Assembly: GCF_024181725.1 (NCBI RefSeq)
Contig: NZ_CP028908.1
Span: 2,480,001 to 2,544,000, forward strand
Direction: 5' to 3'
Length of the DNA stretch: 64,000 nt
From: Bradyrhizobium sp. WD16
GTDB taxonomy: Bacteria > Pseudomonadota > Alphaproteobacteria > Rhizobiales > Xanthobacteraceae
Of this stretch, positions 25,637-34,056 are shown piece by piece. The notes below the pieces were generated by a model. The model was not told the DNA's origin. It saw only the letters and a list, made by a program, of their open reading frames with translations, and did no database searches. Each line of letters begins with the position of its first letter. Position 1 is the first letter of the stretch. The position numbers and the translations under genes were made by a program.

Positions 25637-27525
25637 TGGACGAGAAGATGTCGTCCTCCGCAGATGCCGAAGCTCAGGCGCGTTCCGAGCAGCTTCGGCT
25701 GGACGCATCGCGCAATGCGCTTAATCGGTTGGTCCGCTGCCTGTTTGCTGAGCGTCTTCTTGAACCGGATGCGTTATTGTGGCCGCGCGAAGGCAACCAG
25801 GCGTGGCTCCCCCTTTGGCAGTCACGCCGGGTCCTGCATTTCACCGACCTGCGTCGTGCGGCTGCCGCAACATTGCAAAATCGTGGTTCTGTCGAAGTCC
25901 TAGACGAGACCGGCGCCCGGCACCGGATCGACGAACCCTCCGACCTCATCGCGCAGGTCACGCCCGCCTTGGCGATCTCCCCTGCATCGGACGGCGTCCA
26001 GCATCTCATACGCGATGTCGAGGACAGCATGCGCAACGACGTCCTGGCGCGTCGTCACCGGGAGCGCTGGAGCGCCGAGCTGCGAGGGAAAGTAGCTGAA
26101 GCAGGCGCGCAGGGTTTTCTCGCATATCTGGAAAGGAGCCTGCCGCCGCATCTGGCGGCCATGACTCTCGATCAGTGGGGCGCGCTGGAAGGTCACCCCT
26201 TCTATCCGACATGGAAGGCCAAATCCGACCTGTCACCCGGGGACGTCACCGCTCTGTCGCCGGAGTTCGGTGCTCGCGTGCACGTCCGGGTCGCAGCGCT
26301 GCGCAAGGAATGGTCCTATGTGGAGAAGATGCCGCATGTCGACGGCTATTCGGAATGGTTTTCGCAAAACTTCCCGGAGATCTGGCGCGATTGGGTCGAA
26401 GGATTGAATAGACGTGGAAAGTCTCCTGAGGACTGGCTGCCTCTACCCGTCCATATCTGGCACCTCGACAATTTCCTGCGCCGTGAGTTCGCGTCCGAAA
26501 TAACTTCTGGAGTTTTCGACCCGGATGGCCCGGAGGTCGTGACGCTGCCGTCAATGTCGTTCCGCACAATGCTGCCCGACACACAGGAACCGAGACCCTT
26601 TATCAAACTGCCAGTGGCGATCTGGATGACCAGCGAACAGCGCACGCTGCAGGCCAAGTCGATTCATATGGGGCCGCGTCTCAGCGCCCTGATTTCCGAT
26701 ATTCTGTCAAAAGAGGGGGATCTTTGTGAGAGGTTGGAGATCTTCACCGAAGAGCTGGGTGCAATCCTGCACCACCCCTTAACCGGTGACGAGCATCCGG
26801 GCCGCTTTCTTTCGGTCGTCTACCGCAACTCCACCGCTCTGGCGCGAAATGACGGGCTGCTCTCAGTCACAGTCGCGGCACTCTTAACGGCAAGTCCGGT
26901 CGATGGCCGCCCGCTTATTTGCGAATTGATCGCGAGAAGCGGCGATGAAAGCGAAGCAGCCGTATCTGCGTTCTTCCGTGCTTATGTGGGGACCGTCATC
27001 GGCCCGACGCTCGCCATGTATCTGCTTTACGGAATCGCCTTTGAGGCGCATCAGCAAAACAGCACGATCCTGTTCGATGAAACCGGCCGTCCGCGAAAAC
27101 TGCTGATCCGTGATTTCGGTGACGGCCGCAGTTTTGCCCCCCTCTTGAAGGAACGAGGGTACCACCTCAAGCCCTTCACTCGCCCGGGGATCTTACCCAC
27201 CACATTTGACGACGATATCAGTCTCGTGCGCTCATTCGTCATCGATGCCTGCTTCGTCTGCCACCTTCACGAGGTCGCACTGTGCCTCGACGAACTATAT
27301 AAAATTTCGGGCACAAGCCTTTGGCGCATCTTCCGCGAAGAGGCCGAGGCAGTTTTCGACGCGCTCAGGCCGCGCATGTTGTCCGACGCGTTCTGGCTGG
27401 AAGAACGCAAGGCCTTTCTTGAGAAGCCCTGGCCGAGCCGCTCGGTGCTGCGGATGCATCTGGAGCGTTATCGCGACTATCGGGTTGAGCACGAACTGCC
27501 AAATCCACTGGCGGGAGCGGAATGA
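25636..27525 (+). CDS. NIS siderophore synthetase (IucA/IucC family)
   Basis: 629 aa, ATP-dependent condensation of a carboxylate (citrate or 2-oxoglutarate type) with an amine. The ATP-binding signature [16 protein letters not shown] is at residues 186-201. Further family blocks are [32 protein letters not shown], and [17 protein letters not shown] followed by RDFGDG. The C-terminal 120 residues form the FhuF-like helical part. It is the only such synthetase in the operon, whereas staphyloferrin B needs three, so the product is probably smaller or the enzyme is iterative. ATG overlaps the previous stop (TAATG). Confidence 0.92.
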   Translation: MDEKMSSSADAEAQARSEQLRLDASRNALNRLVRCLFAERLLEPDALLWPREGNQAWLPLWQSRRVLHFTDLRRAAAATLQNRGSVEVLDETGARHRIDEPSDLIAQVTPALAISPASDGVQHLIRDVEDSMRNDVLARRHRERWSAELRGKVAEAGAQGFLAYLERSLPPHLAAMTLDQWGALEGHPFYPTWKAKSDLSPGDVTALSPEFGARVHVRVAALRKEWSYVEKMPHVDGYSEWFSQNFPEIWRDWVEGLNRRGKSPEDWLPLPVHIWHLDNFLRREFASEITSGVFDPDGPEVVTLPSMSFRTMLPDTQEPRPFIKLPVAIWMTSEQRTLQAKSIHMGPRLSALISDILSKEGDLCERLEIFTEELGAILHHPLTGDEHPGRFLSVVYRNSTALARNDGLLSVTVAALLTASPVDGRPLICELIARSGDESEAAVSAFFRAYVGTVIGPTLAMYLLYGIAFEAHQQNSTILFDETGRPRKLLIRDFGDGRSFAPLLKERGYHLKPFTRPGILPTTFDDDISLVRSFVIDACFVCHLHEVALCLDELYKISGTSLWRIFREEAEAVFDALRPRMLSDAFWLEERKAFLEKPWPSRSVLRMHLERYRDYRVEHELPNPLAGAE

Positions 27526-28751
27526 CAAATGCTTCTGCCGCGCTTCGCGGCTTCGGGCCTGTTTTTGTTGTGTTGTTCGGGCTGCAATTCATTTCCATGG
27601 GCGCCATGGAAATGAGTGGTCCATTCTGGCCGATCCAGATCAAGGTGTTGAGCCCTTCCGACAGCGTCTTTGGCCTCGCAGGCGTTGCTGTCTACGTTGG
27701 GCCGATGGTCGGCATGTCGCTGACCAGCGCCTTTTGGGGGCGAATGGGCGATCGCTACGGCAATCGGCTGATGATGGTTCGGGCGCTTGGCGGCCTAGCA
27801 GTCACGCAACTACTTGTCGCCGTCGCACAGGATGTCTGGACAATCATGGCGCTGCGTTTCTTACAGGGCGCCTGCGCCGGGTATATCGCTCCAGCGCAGG
27901 CCTATGGCGTGCAGATTACCGGCGGAAAGGATCGCGCCAGCCTCTTCGCCTGGCTTCAGGTTGCCACCAATGTAGGCTCGATGGGCGGCGCTTTCCTAGG
28001 CGGGCTCATTCTCGATTCCTTCCCTTTTGCCGCAATAAATCTGACTGCTGGGGCAATTTGTGCGCTGTGCGCTGCCGTTGCCTGGTTGAGCCTGCCGGTG
28101 CCGACGCCCGGAGCTGTCGCCGTCAATCCCGGAAATGCGGTTAGCGCAAGGCCTGCGGCGTCGGCAGGTGCCCCGATCGCAGCTCTTCTTGCCTTGATGG
28201 GGGTGCTGCTTGCCAGCCGCATGGTCCTGCAGGTTCCTTTCTCACTGTACATGACCCAGGTATTCGGTGCCCGGCACTGGGTCGCTGGTCTCACTTACGG
28301 GCTGCTGGCGTGCGGCTTTGTTGTGGCCGCGCCGCTATGGGCGCGGCTCTTCGAGAATCAATCGCCATCCTATGTGCTGGGCGGAAACGTGCTAATTTCA
28401 GGTGCGTGCGTTCTGGTTACGCATCTGGCGGGCAGCACGGACTCCGTTGCCGTATTCGCGTTTCTGTACTTCATCTGGGGCATGCTTCTTGGGGGAACGA
28501 CGCCGATCCTTCTCGCGCTCATTTCGGTTGCCGTGGCTAATGATCGGCAAGGTTTTGTTCTGGGCCTCGCGCAAGCGTCCCAGCAGGGGGCGTCCGCGGG
28601 CGGCATCATTGCCGGCGTCGGGGTCACCCAGCTCTTTGGTCTCGAAGCCGCTTTCCCGCTCGTTGCCACGCTTTACGCCTTGTCATTTTTGGCGGCTCTC
28701 GGCATATGGCGCAAAATTGCGCACCTCACTCAAAACGGGCGCCGATCATGA
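27522..28751 (+). CDS. MFS transporter, probable siderophore exporter
   Basis: 409 aa, 12 hydrophobic segments, inner membrane. The loop 2-3 motif is [17 protein letters not shown], and [17 protein letters not shown] (helix 5) resembles drug:proton antiporters of the DHA1 type. It overlaps the synthetase stop (ATGA) and is the last clear gene of the operon, which fits export of the finished siderophore, as SbnD does for staphyloferrin B. The substrate is inferred from position. Confidence 0.87.
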   Translation: MTNASAALRGFGPVFVVLFGLQFISMGAMEMSGPFWPIQIKVLSPSDSVFGLAGVAVYVGPMVGMSLTSAFWGRMGDRYGNRLMMVRALGGLAVTQLLVAVAQDVWTIMALRFLQGACAGYIAPAQAYGVQITGGKDRASLFAWLQVATNVGSMGGAFLGGLILDSFPFAAINLTAGAICALCAAVAWLSLPVPTPGAVAVNPGNAVSARPAASAGAPIAALLALMGVLLASRMVLQVPFSLYMTQVFGARHWVAGLTYGLLACGFVVAAPLWARLFENQSPSYVLGGNVLISGACVLVTHLAGSTDSVAVFAFLYFIWGMLLGGTTPILLALISVAVANDRQGFVLGLAQASQQGASAGGIIAGVGVTQLFGLEAAFPLVATLYALSFLAALGIWRKIAHLTQNGRRS

Positions 28752-29068
28752 CCGAACACCGATCGCGGCGGCATGCCGCGGTGACGGTTCTTGTCCTGAT
28801 CGATTTGCTTCCAACAACAGCACAGACACATGCGCCGCTACCCTCGCGGCGGGTGAGCCGTCGCCGGTGCGATAGGGTCACTCGCTGCGAACGGTGTCAT
28901 CCTCGCTTGTGGGAGGCATCACCGATGCCACGAGTCGGCATCGAGTCCGGACCTGGAGATCAGCGTATTCTCGACATCAGCTGCGCCCCACCAGACGGGA
29001 CACTAGTGTCCTGTCTCCGAATTACCGCTACGTTTGCCTCGCACTCGCACGGTAATTCGGAGACATAG
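28748..29068 (+). pseudogene. possible truncated seventh cistron of the siderophore operon
   Basis: ATG 28748 overlaps the exporter stop by ATGA, the same coupling used throughout the operon, and encodes [20 protein letters not shown]. The frame then turns into unrecognisable, Arg-rich sequence and ends inside the type A repeat that begins at 29003. This could be the beginning of a gene cut off when the repeat or flanking DNA arrived, or a chance ORF. Confidence 0.25.
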
Positions 29069-29169
29069 GGACACTAGCAAAATCAAAGTGCTAGTGTGGC
29101 TTATGTCTCGCAATTGCCTACGAGAGGGTTGCCGCGAAGGTGGTAGGTAATTGCGAGACGCCACACTAG
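29003..29169. repeat. palindromic repeat pair, type A then type B (right edge of siderophore island)
   Basis: Type A at 29003-29077 (75 bp), spacer CAAAATCAAAGTG (13 bases), type B at 29091-29169 (79 bp). Element and spacer lengths equal those of the copy at 18074-18240, and orientation is the same. The terminal CTAG at 29166-29169 provides the TAG stop codon of the minus-strand glycosyltransferase gene. Confidence 0.93.
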
Positions 29170-30758
29170 CGTCGATCTGAATTCACGGCCGAAGGTGGAA
29201 TCGTGACGCTCAGCCCGGAGCGTGGTGGCACCATGAATGCAACCACATTTCGGGTGCCGCCAAACAGACCGAGCAGTTCCGCTTGAAGCGTCATTTCACG
29301 CTTTTCGAAGTTTCCAGCCTGGATCGCCGTCCGTTCCATGACGTCGAGACAATTCGTCTGATCGCGGAAACAGAGCGCCGCCCAACCGACCTGCGTGGCA
29401 GTTTCGTGCGGCAGGTCCATTACGTTCTGATAGTGCGGGTGGTCTGGACTATAAAAGGCCGCCGCCAGCGCAAGACCATCGTCTCCTCCGACGACCGCCA
29501 GCGGGGCTGCTGTCAGCTCGTGCCAATGGCGGGTCAGTTCTTTTGCCGCTTGGTGATAGAAACCCCGTCCCTCCCCATAGCCATAGCTGTTGCGATAGAG
29601 CGCGTGAAGGGGCGCGCCGATCGTGGCCGCAACGACGGCGAAGGCGGCAACGAGGACCGTTGCATTTACCGTATAGAACCGCTCGATACGGTGCCTTGCG
29701 CCGCACACGACGAGCACAGCGAACAGGAACAGTCCCTGCAAAGCCCACAACGACGGCAAATCGGTGCCGACGGCCAGCGAGGTGATGACGGGCAGCGCAA
29801 TCGTACCGATCGCGATGTAGTAGAGAAGTTTAAGACTCGGGTTCATCGCGGCGAAATCTCGCGGCAGTCGCCTGATCCGGTGCCCGGCTATCGTGATCCA
29901 GGTTACGGCGGATACGCCCATTGCCGCAGCAAGGCCCAACAGGAAGAAGGCGGAATCATGAAGCGACGTCCACATATCGGTGCCGGCATGGGCCAGCGCG
30001 TAGTCAAAAGGCGCGGCTCCGGTTGCGGCAAGCCAGTGGAGGTGTGGCGACAACGCAACCAGGCCGGCGGCGGTGGAAATCCAGGGTGAAGGCGAGGTGA
30101 AGTAGGCCCGCCGCTGGGGGTGGCTGATCGCGGCAAGCGCAAAGCTCGCGAGCAGAAAGACGGAGTAGTACTTTCCCAACATGGCGATGGCAGCGGTGAG
30201 TCCGGCAGCGATGGCCCAGGTCGCGTTTCTCGTCTCGAATGCGCGAAGGAAGCAGTACGTTGCAAGGGGCCAGACCGCCAACAGGACGGCGTTGGCGTTG
30301 AAGCGCTGGGCGTGGAACTGGTACGCGGGGGTCAGCATCAGCAGCAGCAGCACGATGACCCGCTTGTCACCGGCGACGAACCGCCGCGTAATCAAGTCGA
30401 CAAGCCAAAGCGCCAAGGCGGCGTTTGTCATCGCCATCAGGTGCAACGACCAATCCGTCAGCGGAAAGAGCGAGGTCCAGGCGCCAGCAACCCACCCCAT
30501 CAAGGGTGGATGCTTGGGATAACCCCACGCGAAATGTCTGCCGAGCGTCCATGTCTCCAGCACATCCGGGTGCAGGCCGGAGCCGAGATATGCAATCGAC
30601 AGATAGGTCAGCCACGCGACCACAAAGCAAATGAGCAGCAACGGCAGCGACCATCCGCCTTCGATTCCCTCGAGCCATCGGATCAAAGGGCGACGCCACG
30701 CCGCCGGGCGGCGGTCGGACCGTTTGGCGATCGCCGAGAATGCAAAATCGGCAGTCAT
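29166..30758 (-). CDS. ArnT/PMT-like membrane glycosyltransferase (GT39/GT83 type)
   Basis: 530 aa from ATG 30758; in-frame ATGs at 30914 and 31085 would add a low-complexity N-terminus. It is a polytopic inner-membrane protein with about 11 helices. The first periplasmic loop has LHPDVLETWTLGRHFAWGY and KHPPLMGW, the acidic-residue and DHPP-like motif of polyprenyl-phosphate-sugar transferases. A soluble periplasmic C-terminal domain follows (VVGGDDGLALAAAFYSP). It may modify lipid A or a surface glycan; the neighbouring OmpR-type two-component pair would suit such a role, but the acceptor is unknown. The stop codon TAG comes from a palindromic repeat. Confidence 0.8.
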   Translation of the reverse strand: MTADFAFSAIAKRSDRRPAAWRRPLIRWLEGIEGGWSLPLLLICFVVAWLTYLSIAYLGSGLHPDVLETWTLGRHFAWGYPKHPPLMGWVAGAWTSLFPLTDWSLHLMAMTNAALALWLVDLITRRFVAGDKRVIVLLLLMLTPAYQFHAQRFNANAVLLAVWPLATYCFLRAFETRNATWAIAAGLTAAIAMLGKYYSVFLLASFALAAISHPQRRAYFTSPSPWISTAAGLVALSPHLHWLAATGAAPFDYALAHAGTDMWTSLHDSAFFLLGLAAAMGVSAVTWITIAGHRIRRLPRDFAAMNPSLKLLYYIAIGTIALPVITSLAVGTDLPSLWALQGLFLFAVLVVCGARHRIERFYTVNATVLVAAFAVVAATIGAPLHALYRNSYGYGEGRGFYHQAAKELTRHWHELTAAPLAVVGGDDGLALAAAFYSPDHPHYQNVMDLPHETATQVGWAALCFRDQTNCLDVMERTAIQAGNFEKREMTLQAELLGLFGGTRNVVAFMVPPRSGLSVTIPPSAVNSDRR

Positions 30759-31298
30759 GTCGTTCAGGACGGACTGCAACAGGCTTGGGAGAGAGGCGAA
30801 AACAGCCGAGACGGACCCCACGCTGGCGGAACGAGAGGTGCGCCAGTCCGAATGGGCTTCGGCTGCTGAGCAGGCATTATCCACGTCGGTCGCTGGGGTC
30901 TCGTCGTCGATCATGTCTCGGGTCACCCTGCGCCGGACAAGCCGCATCTCGGCACTCCGGGGGCATGCGTGGGGATCATTACAATAGCCTGACGCGCTCC
31001 TGATGAGGAGGGGGAGCCCGCAACAGCACCGCTGACTCGCGCGGCGGCCCGAGGTTTGCTGGTCCAGAATGAGTAATGGCGGCATGGAGCGGCCGATTGA
31101 AAATCGGAGATGGAGCGGGGTGTCGCCGATATCAGCCCCGGCAGCGTTTCTCCCATGGCCGGGCTGGTTGCCGGCGACGTACTGTAATCACGTCGGTAGA
31201 GGAGTCCGATCACGTACGTCCGACGGAAGTCAAGGAAGCGATGACCCAGCCCTCGTGGCCGCGCGAACGTCAATGCGACATGTTGTCAGCTGTTGACG

Positions 31299-31581
31299 CT
31301 AGTGTCCTGTCTCCGAATTGCCGCTTCATTTGCCTCACCCTCGCACGGTAATTCGGAGACATCAGGACACTAGCAAAATCAAAGCGCTAGTGTGGCTTAT
31401 GTCTCGCAATTGCCTACGACAGACTGGCCGCAAAGGCGGTAGGCAATTGCGAGACGCCACACTAGTGTGCCGTTTCCAAGGTTCGTATGAGTGCTCGCAG
31501 CAAAGGGATACGAACGTTAGAACCGGGACACTGGCATTATTATGATTCTAATGTGGTTTTGGATCTGACGCGCGTATGAAG
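31299..31581. repeat. four-unit palindromic array A-B-C-partial D
   Basis: Type A at 31299-31373, a 13-base spacer, then type B at 31387-31465. Type C (31462-31534) follows and shares the CTAG of B. Another 13-base spacer (CATTATTATGATT, close to the reverse complement of the spacer at 9886) leads to a half unit of type D in opposite orientation (31548 to about 31581, TGTGGTTTTGGATCTGACGC). It is the most complex copy in the window. The flanks 31086-31298 and 31582-31840 have no supported gene. Confidence 0.9.
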
Positions 31582-31840
31582 GGTTCGCTGGGCCGACGCG
31601 CAGCGTGTCCCTTGGAGAGGGTTGGATAGCGTACCGAAGCGACCGTGCAACCCTGATCCGAACGAGCGGAGCCTGCCTTTAGCCGCCCCGCTCCATGCCG
31701 GCGGCGTTTTGGATGAGCGGCGGGACCGGATGAAACGTTCCGAGGGGCTATGAAAGGACGCTCCTCACGCGCCGCCGTAATCCTATTGTAATCTGTCGGC
31801 AATGGTTTGGTCTCGAATGCGGATGGCTCGGGAGAGTGCG

Positions 31841-32512
31841 GTGCGAATTTTGGTGGTGGAGGACGATCTCCAGCTGGGGCCGTGGCTGCGGAATGCGCTC
31901 GCGACAGCTTTCGGCTCGTGCGATATGGTCGCAACGCTCGACGAGGGCCGGGCCGCGCTTGCCGTGCGAAATTTCGAGCTTGTGGTAATCGACCGAGGAC
32001 TCCCCGACGGAGATGGCCTGGCGTTACTGCCGGACCTGAGGCAACAAAGGCCGAGTCCGGCGACGGTCGTGTTGACCGCGCTCGACGATCCCATCGATAT
32101 CGCGCGCGCACTCGATGACGGAGCCGACGACTACGTTGCCAAGCCATTTGAACCGATCGAATTTGTCGCAAGGGCAAGAGCGGTGCTGAGGCGCCTGTTC
32201 CTGGACAGGGGTGCGGCGGTCAGCATCGGCAACATGAGCTTCGACATCGTCAACCGCGTCGTCTGCATTGATCAGAAGCCGATCGTTATCCCGCGACGCG
32301 AATTGGCGATCCTCGAGACCATGGTGCGGCGCACCGGGCGGGTCGTCCTGCGCGAAACGCTCGAAGCGGCGACCTATGACTTCGACGACGAGATCCAATC
32401 GAACGCGATCGAGGCGCACGTCTCGCGACTGCGCCGTCGCCTTCGCGAAGCCAACTGTAAGGTCGCGATTCGGCCGGTCCGTGGCCTCGGATACCTGCTG
32501 AGCGGCGAGTAA
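31841..32512 (+). CDS. OmpR-family response regulator
   Basis: 223 aa from GTG 31841, which has GGGAG six bases upstream (in-frame ATGs at 31823 and 31802 are alternatives). The receiver reads VRILVVEDDLQLGPWL, phospho-acceptor Asp in VVIDRGLPDGDG, Thr in VVLTALDD, and Lys in VAKPFEP. The C-terminal winged helix contains RRELAILETMVRRTGRVV and SNAIEAHVSRLRRRL. It resembles QseB/PmrA-type regulators. It is paired with the kinase that begins 5 bases after its stop. Confidence 0.93.
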   Translation: MRILVVEDDLQLGPWLRNALATAFGSCDMVATLDEGRAALAVRNFELVVIDRGLPDGDGLALLPDLRQQRPSPATVVLTALDDPIDIARALDDGADDYVAKPFEPIEFVARARAVLRRLFLDRGAAVSIGNMSFDIVNRVVCIDQKPIVIPRRELAILETMVRRTGRVVLRETLEAATYDFDDEIQSNAIEAHVSRLRRRLREANCKVAIRPVRGLGYLLSGE

Positions 32513-32517
32513 CTGTT

Positions 32518-33879
32518 TTGAAATGGCAAAAGCTCAGGCGTATGCACCGTTCCATAACGGTCCTATCCGCGACGCTCATCGGGTTAGTTACGACCATCAT
32601 GTTGCTTTGCGCTGCCGCTCTGCTCATCAGATTTGGCGGTGATGATGACGGCACCTGGGGGGCGGTCGATGTGGCCGACGCATTGAAGGAGGCGGTCGCA
32701 CGAAACGCAGACGGCCAGTTGGTCGTCAAAAAGACCGCACGCCTTGATCAGATCATGCGCGACTTCCCCGCGTTTTGGTACGCTGTGTCGGACAAGAATG
32801 AGGAGGTCAGTTATGGCCAGATACCGAAATGGCGGCCGCAGAAGACGCCCATGTCGCAAGACGGGACGAGCTTTGTCGCCTATGCGATCGATGGCCAGAC
32901 CAGAAATCTCAGGAGAATGGCCGCCGTCAGAAATACCCCCGTCGGTGAGGTCTGGATCGAAACGGGAGGCGTAGCCTACACGGCAACGCAGCTTATGCTC
33001 GGGACGCTTACCGACGCAACTGTTGTCGCGCTCCCGATCATCCTTGTCTTGATCGCGACGGCGTTCGCGGCGCTGCTGTTCGTGCCGGCGCTTATCGCGC
33101 GGCCGGTTCGCGCCGTTGCATCCGCGGCCGAATTGATCGACGGGGTGCCGGATGGTCGTAGGCTCCCCGAACACCATGCCCCGACTGAACTGCTGCCGCT
33201 CGTGGTTGCATTCAATCGAGCGTTGTCCCGTATCGATCTTGCTTCGAAGGCTCAACGATCGTTCCTGTCCAACGCGGCGCACGAACTGCGAACTCCGCTT
33301 ACCAATGCGCGCACGACACTTGAACAGGTCCAGGATCCCGACCTCCGCGCCAAGCTCATTGCCGAGAATCAAAAGCTGTCGTCGATCGTTACCATGCTCC
33401 TGCAGTTGGCGCGCATCGCTGCGGAACCGGTCGATCTCGCCGAACTGGACCTCGTCGCGCTGGCACGCAAAGTCACGGCTGAGCACGTGCCTATGGCCTT
33501 GAGTAACGGCATTGAGATTGGGTTCGTCGAGCCGGGGCATTCGGTTTGGGTGCGCGGCTCGGAGGCCGCGATCGCCGTTGCGCTTTCCAATCTGATCCGG
33601 AACGCGGTGAGCTATGCGGCAGCAGGCGGTCCTATCCTCATCAAGGTCGGAGCATCCGCGCGCTTGAGCGTTATCGACACGGGACCAGGTCTGCAATCCA
33701 GTCAACCCGACCTCCTGCTCGAGCCTTTCAAGCGCGGGGCCACTCGTGTCGACGGCACGGGACTTGGGCTTTCGATCGTTTCTCAGGTCATGACGATGCA
33801 CAATGGCAGCGTCGCTCTCTCTCACACCCCAGGAGACGGGACGACTGTGGAGTTGCTTTTTCCCATCGTCTGCCGTTAG
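32518..33879 (+). CDS. sensor histidine kinase paired with the OmpR-type regulator
   Basis: 453 aa from TTG 32518 (ATG 32542 is an alternative). Two membrane helices (about residues 14-38 and 165-190) flank a periplasmic domain of about 125 residues; then come HAMP, HisKA (FLSNAAHELRTPLTNART, His near residue 259) and HATPase (NLIRNAVSYA, VIDTGPGL, GTGLGLSIV). All catalytic boxes look intact. The signal is unknown. The pair lies between the glycosyltransferase and the AI-2E permease. Confidence 0.92.
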   Translation: MKWQKLRRMHRSITVLSATLIGLVTTIMLLCAAALLIRFGGDDDGTWGAVDVADALKEAVARNADGQLVVKKTARLDQIMRDFPAFWYAVSDKNEEVSYGQIPKWRPQKTPMSQDGTSFVAYAIDGQTRNLRRMAAVRNTPVGEVWIETGGVAYTATQLMLGTLTDATVVALPIILVLIATAFAALLFVPALIARPVRAVASAAELIDGVPDGRRLPEHHAPTELLPLVVAFNRALSRIDLASKAQRSFLSNAAHELRTPLTNARTTLEQVQDPDLRAKLIAENQKLSSIVTMLLQLARIAAEPVDLAELDLVALARKVTAEHVPMALSNGIEIGFVEPGHSVWVRGSEAAIAVALSNLIRNAVSYAAAGGPILIKVGASARLSVIDTGPGLQSSQPDLLLEPFKRGATRVDGTGLGLSIVSQVMTMHNGSVALSHTPGDGTTVELLFPIVCR

Positions 33880-33895
33880 GCGGATCTTTCGTCAG

Positions 33896-34056
33896 CTAGT
33901 GTCTTGTCTCCGAATTACCGCTCCATTTGCCTCACGCTCGCACGGTCATTCGGAGACAGGACACTGGAATCATCATGATGCTGGTGTCCCTTTGGTTCTA
34001 ACGTTCGTGGACGTGCTCGCTGCAAGGGAATGCGAACGTTGGAAACGGGACGCTAG
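33896..34056. repeat. palindromic repeat pair, type A then type C
   Basis: Type A at 33896-33967 (72 bp, a slightly shortened copy ending ACACTGG), spacer AATCATCATGATG (13 bases), type C at 33981-34056 (76 bp). The terminal CTAG at 34053-34056 supplies the TAG stop codon of the minus-strand AI-2E permease gene. Confidence 0.92.

Noticed and set aside
9808-34056. CRISPR array or intact insertion sequences as an explanation of the repeats
   Set aside because: The units are themselves palindromes of several unrelated types, occur in ones to fours at scattered sites, have 13-base rather than 30-base spacers, and contain no transposase.
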